A stretch of 16,783 nucleotides of DNA from an uncultured Veillonellaceae bacterium (lineage in GTDB: Bacteria > Bacillota > Negativicutes > Veillonellales > Megasphaeraceae). Positions 7,570-14,798 of this stretch are shown one piece after another (positions within the stretch are counted from its first letter, which is position 1; each line of letters begins with the position of its first letter). The notes under the pieces are model-generated. The model worked only from the letters and a program-made list of their open reading frames with translations, made no database searches and was not told where the DNA came from. The stretch is from positions 1 through 16,783 of the forward strand of contig UREG01000032.1 of NCBI GenBank assembly GCA_900546795.1, read 5' to 3'. A program made the position numbers and the translations under genes.

Positions 7570-7591
7570 AGCAGAGCAGAGATGCTCTGCT
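7570..7591 (+). terminator. Hairpin with GNRA-type loop between rpmE and the DUF1385 gene, likely partial terminator
   Basis: AGCAGAGCA (7570-7578) pairs with TGCTCTGCT (7583-7591) in a 9-bp perfect stem closed by a GAGA tetraloop, a stable GNRA-type cap. It is followed by CTATTTGTTTA, a poor U-tract, so full termination is unlikely. It could act as an attenuator or as an RNA-stability element separating abundant rpmE message from the operon behind it. Confidence 0.6.
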
Positions 7592-7606
7592 CTATTTGTT
7601 TATAAT

Positions 7607-7610
7607 GGAG
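7607..7610 (+). promoter_or_regulatory. Ribosome binding site deciding the DUF1385 start
   Basis: GGAG lies 6 bases before the ATG at 7617. The frame stays open upstream to a TTG at 7557 and an ATG at 7605, but neither has a Shine-Dalgarno and both would run through or next to the hairpin, so 7617 is preferred. Confidence 0.7.
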
Positions 7611-7616
7611 AGTGGC

Positions 7617-8498
7617 ATGGAAGAAAAACGAAAAATTTATGTAGGAGGCCAGGCAGTCATTGAAGGTGTTATGATGCGCGGCCCTGAATATATAGCGACA
7701 GCAGTCCGGCAGCCATCGGGAGAGATTGCCGTAAAAAAAGAGCCGGTACATTCTATTACAGAGCGATATCCAATTTTAAAAAAGCCGTTTATCCGCGGAG
7801 TGGTTTCGTTATATGAATCACTGGTATATGGGATGAAGAGTCTGGCATTTTCAGCGCAGACTGCCGGAGAAGAAGAGGAAAACTTATCCGATAAAGAAAT
7901 TGGGCTGACGATGGCGGTATCCGTAGTGATTGGAATCGCGCTTTTTTTAGCGCTTCCGACATATGGAGCTAAATTTTTAGTAGGAGAGGGCGTCGGTTCT
8001 GTTTGGCTAAACGCGGTAGAAGGCGTGATTCGGCTGCTGATTTTTATTGCATATATATATGGTATATCTAGGACAGAGGATATCCAGCGAGTATTTCAGT
8101 ATCACGGCGCAGAACATATGACGATTTTTACTTATGAAGCCAATGAAGAGCTGACGGTAGAAAATGTAAAAAAACATGGCCGTCTTCATCCGCGGTGCGG
8201 TACAAATTTTTTGCTTATTGTTATGATCGTCAGTATGATCGTATTTACTTTTTTAGGCTGGCCTTCTTTGTGGGAGCGCGTGGTGTCCAGAGTCTTGCTG
8301 ATGCCTGTTGTGGCGGGCATCAGTTATGAAGTCATCCGCTTGGCAGGACGGAGCCGCAATGCGGTGATCCAATTTGTGATTCAGCCCGGGTTATGGCTCC
8401 AATTGCTGACAACGCGGCAGCCGGACGACAGCCAGATAGAAGTGGCGATAAAAGCTTTAGAAGCGGTACGGCCGGATGAGGCACATGCCTATGAATAG
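7617..8498 (+). CDS. DUF1385 multi-pass membrane protein (B. subtilis YqhQ-like)
   Basis: This belongs to the DUF1385 family, conserved in Firmicutes and of unknown function. The 293 residues show the N-terminal signature GGQAVIEGVMMRGP (10-23), hydrophobic segments at roughly 96-117, 131-150, 196-216 and 224-242, and two polar motifs, YHGAEH (162-167) and HPRCGTNFLL (191-200). The clustering of His, Glu and Cys beside membrane helices suggests a metal site or catalytic centre, but that is inference. It lies between rpmE and prfA, an arrangement I recall from other Clostridia/Negativicutes, and 23 bases before prfA, so it is probably co-transcribed with translation genes. No signal peptide is seen; the N-terminal 95 residues are probably cytoplasmic. 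Confidence 0.88.
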   Translation: MEEKRKIYVGGQAVIEGVMMRGPEYIATAVRQPSGEIAVKKEPVHSITERYPILKKPFIRGVVSLYESLVYGMKSLAFSAQTAGEEEENLSDKEIGLTMAVSVVIGIALFLALPTYGAKFLVGEGVGSVWLNAVEGVIRLLIFIAYIYGISRTEDIQRVFQYHGAEHMTIFTYEANEELTVENVKKHGRLHPRCGTNFLLIVMIVSMIVFTFLGWPSLWERVVSRVLLMPVVAGISYEVIRLAGRSRNAVIQFVIQPGLWLQLLTTRQPDDSQIEVAIKALEAVRPDEAHAYE

Positions 8499-8521
8499 TT
8501 AAAATAAATGGAGGGTATACG

Positions 8522-9598
8522 GTGTTAATCGAGAAGTTGCAGGTTATTGAGGATAAATTTTTAGATTTGGAACAGCGGATCAGTGACCCGGAAATCATTG
8601 CTCGTCAGCAGGAATGGCAGAAGTTGACGAAACAGCATGCACAGATGATGGAAACTGTAGAAACGTTTCGGGCGTATAAAAAGGTGCTTGCTGGTTTAGA
8701 AGAAGCTAAAATGATTTTAGAGGATAAGAGCAGCGATCCGGAACTGCATGCAATGGCACAGGAAGAATGGAATAGTTTGCAGAAGGAGAAAGACGAACTG
8801 GAAGAAAGACTCCATATTTTGCTTTTGCCGAAAGATCCCAATGACGAAAAAAACGTTATCGTTGAAATACGCGGCGGCGCTGGCGGAGATGAAGCGGCGC
8901 TGTTTGCCGGAGATTTGTTCCGGATGTACAGCCGTTATGCGGAAAAGCAGGGCTGGAAAGTAGGGATTATTGATGCCAATGCCCCTGATCTTGGCGGATT
9001 TAAAGAAGTGGTGTTTTCTGTAGATGGAATGGGAGCTTATTCGAAGTTAAAATATGAATCCGGCGTACATCGCGTGCAGCGGGTGCCGGCGACAGAAGCC
9101 AGCGGACGGATACATACCTCGACGTGTACGGTAGCGGTATTGCCGGAAGCAGAGGACGTAGAGGTGGATATCAATGAAAATGACCTGCGGATCGATCGGT
9201 ATTGTGCCAGCGGTGCCGGAGGACAGTATGTAAACAGAACAGAAACCGCTATTCGGATCACGCATTTGCCGACAGGAGTCGTCGTGCAGTGCCAGGATGA
9301 AAAGTCGCAGTTAAAAAATAAGGAAAAAGCGCTGAAAGTATTAAAAGCCCGCCTGTTGGATCTAGCGCAGCAGGAAGCGCACGCAGAAATTGCGGCGGAC
9401 AGAAAAAGTCAGGTAGGAACTGGCGATCGAAGCGAACGAATACGAACCTATAATTTCCCGCAGGGGCGAGTGACAGATCATCGGATCAACTTGACTCTGT
9501 ATAAGCTGGAAACGGTTTTAAACGGGGAAATAGACGAGTTCATTCAGGCGTTAGCCGCAGCGGATCAAGCTGAAAAAATGAAAGAAGAACAGCAATAA
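8522..9598 (+). CDS. prfA: Peptide chain release factor 1
   Basis: RF1 reads UAA and UAG in the ribosomal A site and triggers peptide release. The 358-residue length is standard. The stop-codon recognition motif PAT (189-191, in RVPATEASGRIHTS) distinguishes it from RF2 (SPF). The GGQ motif is at 233-235 within GAGGQYVN, and Gln235 is the residue methylated by PrmC, encoded next. The start is a GTG at 8522, supported by GGAGGG at 8510-8515 with 6-base spacing; the sequence from there (LIEKLQVIEDKF) matches the usual RF1 N-terminus. The stop overlaps the prmC start by one base (TAATG). Confidence 0.97.
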   Translation: MLIEKLQVIEDKFLDLEQRISDPEIIARQQEWQKLTKQHAQMMETVETFRAYKKVLAGLEEAKMILEDKSSDPELHAMAQEEWNSLQKEKDELEERLHILLLPKDPNDEKNVIVEIRGGAGGDEAALFAGDLFRMYSRYAEKQGWKVGIIDANAPDLGGFKEVVFSVDGMGAYSKLKYESGVHRVQRVPATEASGRIHTSTCTVAVLPEAEDVEVDINENDLRIDRYCASGAGGQYVNRTETAIRITHLPTGVVVQCQDEKSQLKNKEKALKVLKARLLDLAQQEAHAEIAADRKSQVGTGDRSERIRTYNFPQGRVTDHRINLTLYKLETVLNGEIDEFIQALAAADQAEKMKEEQQ

Positions 9599-10461
9599 TG
9601 AAGGAAATATGGACGATTGGAGCCTTGCTCAAATGGACAGAGCAGTATTTTAGCAGAAAAGGGATCGATACGCCGCGCATGGATGCAGAAATACTGCTGG
9701 CACATGTGCTGAAAAAAGAGCGGATTTATTTGTATGCTTATTATGATCAGCCGGTAGTAGAAGCTGAATTAGCGCAATATAGAGAGTTGGTGCGCAAGCG
9801 GGGCGAGCGGCTGTCTGTAGCACATTTATTAGGAATGAAAGAGTTCATGGGATTAACGTTTCACGTAACTGCTGATGTATTGGTTCCGCGGCCGGATACG
9901 GAAGTATTGGTTGAAGCCGCCTTAGAGTATGGTAAGGAAAAGCCTGATGCGGCTGTATTAGATATTGGAACGGGAAGCGGAGCCATTTTGATCAGCTTAC
10001 TCCACTACCAGAAAACATGGAAAGGGATTGGCGCAGATATTTCTGAAAAAGCATTGGAAATTGCAAGAGAAAACGCTGAATCTTTGGCTGTAGCCGAGCG
10101 GGCTGATTTTCTGCAGAGCGACCTTTTTCAAGCGGTGGAGGGTGATGGATTTGATATTTTGGTATCCAATCCGCCGTATTTAACTGCAAAGGATATGCAG
10201 CAGCTGGAACCGGAAGTAGAGCAGGATCCCAAATTGGCTTTAGACGGCGGCGCGGATGGATTAGCCTTCTATCGCCGGCTTATCGCAGAAGGCTGGCAAT
10301 ATCTTGCTCCAGACGGGTATATGTTTCTGGAAATCGGTATGGGGCAGGCTGAAGCGGTCTGTGCTCTGGCTGAAGACAGCGGGCGTTATAAAATAAAAGA
10401 AGTTCGAAAAGATTATGGACACCTTGACCGTGTCGTTATATTACAAAGAGAATCGATGTGA
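9598..10461 (+). CDS. prmC: PrmC, release factor N5-glutamine methyltransferase
   Basis: PrmC (HemK) methylates the glutamine of the GGQ motif in RF1 and RF2 with S-adenosylmethionine, raising termination efficiency. The 287 residues comprise an N-terminal helical substrate domain (1-85), the RPDTE motif (98-102), the SAM-binding loop DIGTGSG (122-128), the acidic GADIS strand end (145-149) and the catalytic NPPY (191-194). The ATG overlaps the stop of prfA by one base, so enzyme and substrate are translationally coupled. Its stop overlaps the GTG start of tsaC by 4 bases. Confidence 0.96.
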   Translation: MKEIWTIGALLKWTEQYFSRKGIDTPRMDAEILLAHVLKKERIYLYAYYDQPVVEAELAQYRELVRKRGERLSVAHLLGMKEFMGLTFHVTADVLVPRPDTEVLVEAALEYGKEKPDAAVLDIGTGSGAILISLLHYQKTWKGIGADISEKALEIARENAESLAVAERADFLQSDLFQAVEGDGFDILVSNPPYLTAKDMQQLEPEVEQDPKLALDGGADGLAFYRRLIAEGWQYLAPDGYMFLEIGMGQAEAVCALAEDSGRYKIKEVRKDYGHLDRVVILQRESM

Positions 10462-11510
10462 GCTGTATGGATACAAAAATAATCAAAATCCAGGATCCGG
10501 AAAAAGAGCAAGCTGCATTAGCGGAAGCGGGTGCAATTGTACGAAGCGGCGGACTGGTAGTGTTTCCGACGGAAACGGTATACGGATTAGGAGCGAACGG
10601 GCTGGCGGCAGACGCAATTTCTGCTATTTACCGCGCTAAAGGCCGCCCCAGCGATAATCCGGTGATCCTGCATGTAGCGGATAAAAATGGGGTAAAAGAT
10701 ATTGTAAAAGAAGTGAACTCCACTGCGGAAAAACTGATGGATACATTTTGGCCGGGACCGCTGACGATTATTTTTCCGCGCAGCGCATTAGTGCCGGATC
10801 GGGCGACCGGCGGACTGGATACTGTAGCGGTTCGCTGTCCGAGCGATCCTATTGCGCATGCGTTTTTAAAAGCGGCAGGCGTTCCTGTTGCGGCGCCAAG
10901 CGCGAATATTTCCGGGCGCCCCAGCCCGACGACGGCGGAGGATGCAGCCCATGATATGATGGGGAAAGTAGATCTTATTTTAGACGGTGGCAATTCTGCC
11001 ATTGGTTTGGAATCAACAGTTGTAGAAGCGGCTGACGGTAAAATTACGATTTTGCGTCCCGGAGGAATAACGAAAGAAATGCTGGAAGCTGTTGCCAAAG
11101 AGGTTTCTTATGATGCGCATTTGATTACTGGAGAGGGCGTGCCTAAAGCGCCGGGCATGAAATATCGGCATTATGCGCCTGCAGCCCCGATGACCGTAGT
11201 AGTAGGGCAAGAGCAGGCTGTCCGCAGAGAATTGCAGAGACTGTACGATGCCTATAAAAAAGAAGGACTTTCTGTAGGATTTTTGGTTAGTGAAGAGCTA
11301 AAAGCAGGTTTGCCGGAAGGACCGGTATATATATGGGGCAGTCGGTCAGAACAGAAAGATTTAGCAGAACATCTCTATAAAGGTCTGTTGTATTTTGATA
11401 CCGCCGGAGTCGATCGAATCCTGGCAGAAGGCACGGAGGAACATGGATTGGGAGCGGCAATCATGAATCGAATGGGAAAGGCCTCCGGTCATCATATCCT
11501 TTATGTATAA
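10458..11510 (+). CDS. tsaC: L-threonylcarbamoyladenylate synthase, Sua5-type (TsaC/YwlC)
   Basis: The enzyme makes threonylcarbamoyl-AMP from threonine, bicarbonate and ATP, the first step of t6A37 formation in ANN-decoding tRNAs. The 350 residues contain a YrdC/TsaC domain with FPTETVYGLG (36-45), KGRPSDNP (61-68) and APSANISGRPSPT (147-159), the Sua5 linker APGMKYRHYAP (231-241), and a C-terminal Sua5 domain ending NRMGKASG. This is the long Sua5/YwlC form, not the short E. coli TsaC. The start is taken as GTG 10458 (GTGA overlap with prmC). An ATG at 10467 is possible and would remove three residues; neither has a strong Shine-Dalgarno. Confidence 0.95.
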   Translation: MSCMDTKIIKIQDPEKEQAALAEAGAIVRSGGLVVFPTETVYGLGANGLAADAISAIYRAKGRPSDNPVILHVADKNGVKDIVKEVNSTAEKLMDTFWPGPLTIIFPRSALVPDRATGGLDTVAVRCPSDPIAHAFLKAAGVPVAAPSANISGRPSPTTAEDAAHDMMGKVDLILDGGNSAIGLESTVVEAADGKITILRPGGITKEMLEAVAKEVSYDAHLITGEGVPKAPGMKYRHYAPAAPMTVVVGQEQAVRRELQRLYDAYKKEGLSVGFLVSEELKAGLPEGPVYIWGSRSEQKDLAEHLYKGLLYFDTAGVDRILAEGTEEHGLGAAIMNRMGKASGHHILYV

Positions 11511-11525
11511 AGAAGGATTTTTGGT

Positions 11526-11555
11526 ATGAAAAGAGAATTATTTAGGATAGTGTGA
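11526..11555 (+). pseudogene. Nine-codon open frame, possible scar of a ywlE-type phosphatase gene
   Basis: Between tsaC and rpiB, AGAAGG (11511-11516) is followed 9 bases later by ATG and the frame MKRELFRIV, then TGA at 11553. In Bacillus the gene ywlE, a protein-arginine phosphatase of the low-molecular-weight PTP family, lies after ywlC (tsaC) and before ywlF (rpiB). Proteins of that family often start like MKRILFVCTGNTCRSP, so MKR-x-LF could be its start, with the rest lost and joined to the rpiB leader. The match is very short and could be chance; a short leader peptide is the alternative. Confidence 0.25.
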
Positions 11556-11560
11556 AGTAC

Positions 11561-11567
11561 GGAGGTG
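11561..11567 (+). promoter_or_regulatory. Ribosome binding site deciding the rpiB start
   Basis: GGAGGTG is 6-7 bases upstream of the ATG at 11574. An in-frame GTG at 11565 lies within this Shine-Dalgarno and has none of its own, so the ATG is preferred. Confidence 0.75.
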
Positions 11568-11573
11568 AAAGAG

Positions 11574-12008
11574 ATGAGAGTTGCCATTGGAAGTGATCAC
11601 GGCGGATTCCATTTAAAACAAGCCGTCATAGAATACTTGAAGGAAGCCGGCGTGGACTATAAAGATTATGGTACCTATACGCTGGATTCCTGTGATTATC
11701 CGGATATAGCGAAAACGGTGGCAGAAGCTGTTTTAGCAGAAGACGGCACGCGGGGGATATTGATTTGCGGCACCGGTATTGGTATTGGTATTGCGGCAAA
11801 TAAGATAAAAGGAATCCGGGCTGCTTTATGTCACGATACATTTTCTGCAGAATATTCCAGGAAGCATAATGATGCCAATATTCTGACGATGGGAGAACGG
11901 GTTATCGGTCCCGGCCTTGCCTGTAAGATTGTAGAGACTTGGCTGAATCATGAATTTGAAGGCGGACGCCATGCAAGAAGAGTTGAAAAGATAGAAGCAC
12001 TGAGGTGA
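11574..12008 (+). CDS. rpiB: Ribose-5-phosphate isomerase B
   Basis: RpiB interconverts ribose-5-phosphate and ribulose-5-phosphate in the non-oxidative pentose phosphate pathway and is cytosolic. The 144 residues begin MRVAIGSDHGGFHLK, with Asp8/His9 in the substrate site. The base Cys65 lies in ICGTGIGIGIAANK, and the phosphate/substrate block CHDTFSAEYSRKHNDANIL (86-104) contains His98 and Asp100. A short DNA repeat of GGTATT occurs at 11774-11791 in the glycine-rich loop and gives the IGIGI run; it is in frame and harmless. The galactose-6-phosphate isomerase subunits LacA/LacB are relatives, but the single gene and its housekeeping neighbours favour RpiB. The stop overlaps the ywlG Shine-Dalgarno. 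Confidence 0.93.
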   Translation: MRVAIGSDHGGFHLKQAVIEYLKEAGVDYKDYGTYTLDSCDYPDIAKTVAEAVLAEDGTRGILICGTGIGIGIAANKIKGIRAALCHDTFSAEYSRKHNDANILTMGERVIGPGLACKIVETWLNHEFEGGRHARRVEKIEALR

Positions 12009-12013
12009 GCTGA

Positions 12014-12562
12014 ATGGAACAGGCAATACGCAGCATTACAGAGCAAGTAAAAAATGCAGTGGAAGAGGTATGTCATGAAAGCGGCATTCAAGAAAATGCC
12101 GTATTTGTATTAGGATGCAGCAGCAGTGAAATTCGCGGTCAGCGGATTGGAAAAGGCGGTTCCATAGATATCGGAAAAGCAGTCATAGCCGGGGCTCTGG
12201 AAGCGGTAACTGCACACGGAGCCTGGTTGGCAGTACAATGCTGCGAGCATTTAAACCGCGCGCTGGTAATAGAACGGGAATGTGCAAAACAATTTGGCTA
12301 TGAAGAAGTGACGGTTCGGCCGGTGTGGAATGCAGGAGGTTCTGCAGCCGCTGCTGCAATGGAACTGTTTAAGGATCCAGTCGTGGTATTGGAAATAAAA
12401 GCGGACGCTGGCATGGACATTGGCTGTACGATGATTGGAATGCATTTGAAACGGGTTGCAGTGCCGGTTCGGTTAGTAAATAATAAGGTCGGCGAAGCCG
12501 TGGTAAACGGTGCAAAAACGCGGCCGATGCTGATTGGCGGCGAGCGGGCACAATATAAATAA
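12014..12562 (+). CDS. UPF0340 family protein (YwlG-like), function unknown
   Basis: The 182 residues match the UPF0340/TIGR01440 family, typified by B. subtilis YwlG, which has no established function. Visible conserved blocks are LGCSSSEIRGQRIGK (33-47), QCCEHLNRALVIE (74-86), RPVWNAGGSAA (102-112) and DAGMDIGCTMIGMHLK (131-146). The repeated Cys, His and Glu positions suggest a catalytic pocket, but that is inference. No signal peptide or membrane segment is seen. GAGG at 12002-12005 gives a Shine-Dalgarno 8 bases before the ATG. The position between rpiB and glyA is as in Bacillus (ywlF-ywlG-glyA), so a link to pentose phosphate, serine/glycine or one-carbon metabolism is plausible but unproven. 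Confidence 0.88.
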   Translation: MEQAIRSITEQVKNAVEEVCHESGIQENAVFVLGCSSSEIRGQRIGKGGSIDIGKAVIAGALEAVTAHGAWLAVQCCEHLNRALVIERECAKQFGYEEVTVRPVWNAGGSAAAAAMELFKDPVVVLEIKADAGMDIGCTMIGMHLKRVAVPVRLVNNKVGEAVVNGAKTRPMLIGGERAQYK

Positions 12563-12574
12563 GGGGGCACTTTC

Positions 12575-13810
12575 ATGAAGCATATGGCAAAGGAAGATCC
12601 GGCAATTTATGAAATTATAGGGAAAGAACTGTATCGGCAGCAGCACAAACTAGAAATGATTGCATCAGAAAACTTTGTCTCTCCTGCAGTTATGGAAGCG
12701 CAGGGTTCGGTGTTGACGAATAAATATGCCGAAGGGTATCCTGGGAAACGGTATTATGGCGGCTGTGAGTATGTAGATCAAATCGAACAGCTGGCAATCG
12801 ATAGAGCAAAAGCGGTTTTCGGCGGCGATCATGTTAACGTGCAGCCGCATTCTGGGTCGCAGGCAAACTTTGCCGTATATTTTGCTCTTTTGCAGCCCGG
12901 CGATTGTATTATGGGAATGGATTTATCGCAAGGCGGACATTTGACGCACGGCAGTCCGGTTAATGTATCGGGAACTTATTTTCAGGTGATTCCTTACGGT
13001 GTAGATAAAACGACGGAATACATAGATTACGAACAAATGGAAGCGTTGGCACTGAAACATAAACCTAAAATGATCGTTTCCGGCGCCAGTGCATATGGGC
13101 GTATCATTGATTTTAAACGAATCCGGGAAATATGTGATAAAATAGGGGCTATTATGATGGTAGACATGGCGCATTTTGCCGGTTTAGTAGCTGCTGGCCT
13201 TTATGACAATCCGGTACAGTATGCCGATGTTGTCACAACGACGACGCATAAAACGCTGAGAGGACCTCGAGGCGGTATGATTTTTTGTAAAGAAGCCTAT
13301 GCAAAAGCGATTGATAAAGCCATATTCCCAGGAATCCAGGGCGGGCCGCTCATGCATGTTATCGCAGGAAAAGCGGTAGCGCTTAAGGAAGCGTCTGAAC
13401 CGGCATTTAAAGAGTATGCGGCGAAAGTGATCAGCAATGCAAAAATATTGGCCGCAGCATTTATGGAAAAAGGGATTCGTGTGATTTCCGGAGGAACGGA
13501 TAGTCATGTATTTCTTTTAGATGTACAGTCTTTAGGCCTTACGGGAAAAACGGCAGAACACCTTTTAGATGAAATTGGTATTACCGTAAATAAAAATACA
13601 ATACCGTTTGATCAGAATAGTCCGTTTGTTACCAGCGGAATCCGTCTGGGAACACCAGCGCTTACGACCCGCGGATTTAACGAAGAAGATATGAAAGAAA
13701 TCGCGGATATCATTACTGCCGTGCTTAAACAGCCAGAAGATGAGGCAGTACAGACAGATGCAAAAGAACGGGTGCAGAAGCTTTGCTCTAAGCATCCCCT
13801 TTATGAATAA
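12575..13810 (+). CDS. glyA: Serine hydroxymethyltransferase
   Basis: This PLP enzyme converts serine and tetrahydrofolate to glycine and 5,10-methylenetetrahydrofolate, the main cellular source of one-carbon units (including those used by TrmFO and thymidylate synthase). The 411 residues show LEMIASENFVS (27-36), NKYAEGYPGKRYYGG (49-63), PHSGSQAN (91-98), the PLP-contacting Asp197/His200 in VDMAHFAGLVAAG, the Schiff-base Lys226 in TTTTHKTLRGPRGG, and the C-terminal SGIRLGTPALTTRG. Shine-Dalgarno AAGGGGG at 12561-12567 with 7-base spacing supports the ATG at 12575. The gap to ywlG is 12 bases and to upp 16 bases, consistent with one transcript. Confidence 0.98.
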   Translation: MKHMAKEDPAIYEIIGKELYRQQHKLEMIASENFVSPAVMEAQGSVLTNKYAEGYPGKRYYGGCEYVDQIEQLAIDRAKAVFGGDHVNVQPHSGSQANFAVYFALLQPGDCIMGMDLSQGGHLTHGSPVNVSGTYFQVIPYGVDKTTEYIDYEQMEALALKHKPKMIVSGASAYGRIIDFKRIREICDKIGAIMMVDMAHFAGLVAAGLYDNPVQYADVVTTTTHKTLRGPRGGMIFCKEAYAKAIDKAIFPGIQGGPLMHVIAGKAVALKEASEPAFKEYAAKVISNAKILAAAFMEKGIRVISGGTDSHVFLLDVQSLGLTGKTAEHLLDEIGITVNKNTIPFDQNSPFVTSGIRLGTPALTTRGFNEEDMKEIADIITAVLKQPEDEAVQTDAKERVQKLCSKHPLYE

Positions 13811-13826
13811 AAAGGAAGTGGATAGA

Positions 13827-14453
13827 ATGAATGTAAATGTAATGACTCACCCTCTGATTCAGCATAAAGTGACGCTTATGCGGTGTACAGAAACCGGCTC
13901 CAAAGATTTCAGAGAGCTTTTGGAAGAAATAACGGTGTTGATGGGCTATGAAATCACGCGGGATCTTCCGCTGGAAGATATAGAAATTCAAACGCCGCTG
14001 ACAAAAATGATCGGGAAACAGATTGCTGGCAAAAAAATAGCGATTGTACCGATTCTGCGTGCTGGACTGGGAATGGTGCAGGGAATGCTGACACTGATAC
14101 CGACGGCTAAAGTCGGTCACATTGGATTGTATCGCGATCCGGAAACGCTTAAACCGGTAGAATACTACTGCAAACTTCCAAGTGATATCCAGGATCGAGA
14201 ACTCATTGTGACAGATCCTATGCTGGCAACGGGCGGCAGCGCTTCGGCAGCCATTACGATGCTCAAGGAAAAGGGCGCAAAGAATATAAAACTGATGTGC
14301 CTTGTAGCGGCTCCGGAAGGTGTAGAAGTGATCAACCGCGATCATCCGGACGTAGAGATATATGTAGCGGCCTTAGATGAAAAGCTCAATGACCATGGTT
14401 ATATTTTGCCAGGGTTAGGAGATGCAGGCGATCGTATTTTTGGTACGAAATAA
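13827..14453 (+). CDS. upp: Uracil phosphoribosyltransferase
   Basis: The enzyme salvages uracil with PRPP to form UMP. From the ATG at 13827 it has 208 residues, the usual length. The frame extends upstream into glyA, but AAGGAAG (13812-13818) with 8-base spacing selects 13827, and the sequence from there (MTHPLIQHKVTLMR) matches family N-termini. The PRPP loop is DPMLATGGS (130-138), and the uracil-binding segment is GYILPGLGDAGDR (191-203). The PILRAGLGM block (75-83) is also present. It follows glyA as in Bacillus and is the last gene before a strong terminator. It supplies UMP alongside the ribose-5-phosphate isomerase of the same operon. Confidence 0.97.
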   Translation: MNVNVMTHPLIQHKVTLMRCTETGSKDFRELLEEITVLMGYEITRDLPLEDIEIQTPLTKMIGKQIAGKKIAIVPILRAGLGMVQGMLTLIPTAKVGHIGLYRDPETLKPVEYYCKLPSDIQDRELIVTDPMLATGGSASAAITMLKEKGAKNIKLMCLVAAPEGVEVINRDHPDVEIYVAALDEKLNDHGYILPGLGDAGDRIFGTK

Positions 14454-14470
14454 TGATAAATAGATAGATA

Positions 14471-14513
14471 AAATATCCTCTTTGCTGTGCAAATAGTAAA
14501 GAGGATATTTTTT
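14471..14513 (+). terminator. Intrinsic terminator of the rpmE-upp operon
   Basis: AAATATCCTCTTT (14471-14483) and AAAGAGGATATTT (14498-14510) form a 13-bp perfect stem with a 14-base loop. The right arm ends in a run of six Ts (14508-14513). It begins 17 bases after the upp stop and closes the operon. Confidence 0.92.
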
Positions 14514-14798
14514 ATGGAGCTGAAAAGAAAGAGAATACATGAACTGAAGATAAGATGATAAAAATGACAGCGGGATATTTGCGGAAAAATAAGATAAAGA
14601 TGTAAAGATGGGGCATTTGAAGATAGAAGTGGTTAAAGCGGATAAATAAACAGGCGCACTTTAGATATGTAATCGTCATGCTGCGTATTAAACACGGAAA
14701 ACAAACGGCGGTTTATCAAACGAATGGAGGTTTTAGTATAAAATCTTGCAGTAACTTGGTATAATAGAGAAAATACGTCTGAGTTTGGAGGAGTGAAT
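14514..14798 (+). other. Purine-rich intergenic stretch with no convincing gene
   Basis: The stretch from the upp terminator to the SLH gene is strongly A/G-rich on the + strand up to about 14645. It contains three successive tiny ATG frames of 14, 16 and 13 codons (MELKRKRIHELKIR, MIKMTAGYLRKNKIKM, MGHLKIEVVKADK). None has a good Shine-Dalgarno, and the first begins inside the terminator tail, so I do not call them genes. An orphan GGAGG at 14726-14730 has no start codon behind it. The last 60 bases hold the promoter of the next gene. It may be decayed sequence. Confidence 0.5.
14737..14765 (+). promoter_or_regulatory. Extended -10 promoter of the SLH-rapZ-yvcK unit
   Basis: A perfect TATAAT (14760-14765) is preceded by TG one base upstream (14757-14758), an extended -10 element. 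At 17-base spacing the -35 is TATAAA (14737-14742), a poor match, as often tolerated with an extended -10. Transcription would begin near 14772, about 27 bases before the ATG at 14799. No terminator is seen before rapZ, so this promoter probably also drives rapZ and yvcK. Confidence 0.7.

Noticed and set aside
7601..7606. TATAAT just before the DUF1385 gene as an internal promoter
   Set aside because: At 17-base spacing the -35 position reads AGAGAT, inside the hairpin, and there is no extended -10; transcription start would fall at the start codon.
10628..11098. A 156-codon open frame on the - strand opposite tsaC
   Set aside because: It lies inside the conserved YrdC domain of tsaC and shows no recognisable motif.
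11774..11791. Three GGTATT units in rpiB as a phase-variation repeat
   Set aside because: Only three copies of a six-base unit, in frame, encoding the conserved glycine-rich active-site loop; changes in copy number would not shift the frame.
13788..14345. A 185-codon open frame on the - strand opposite upp
   Set aside because: upp carries all its family motifs on the + strand; the antisense frame is Cys/His/Phe-rich, as expected of a shadow.
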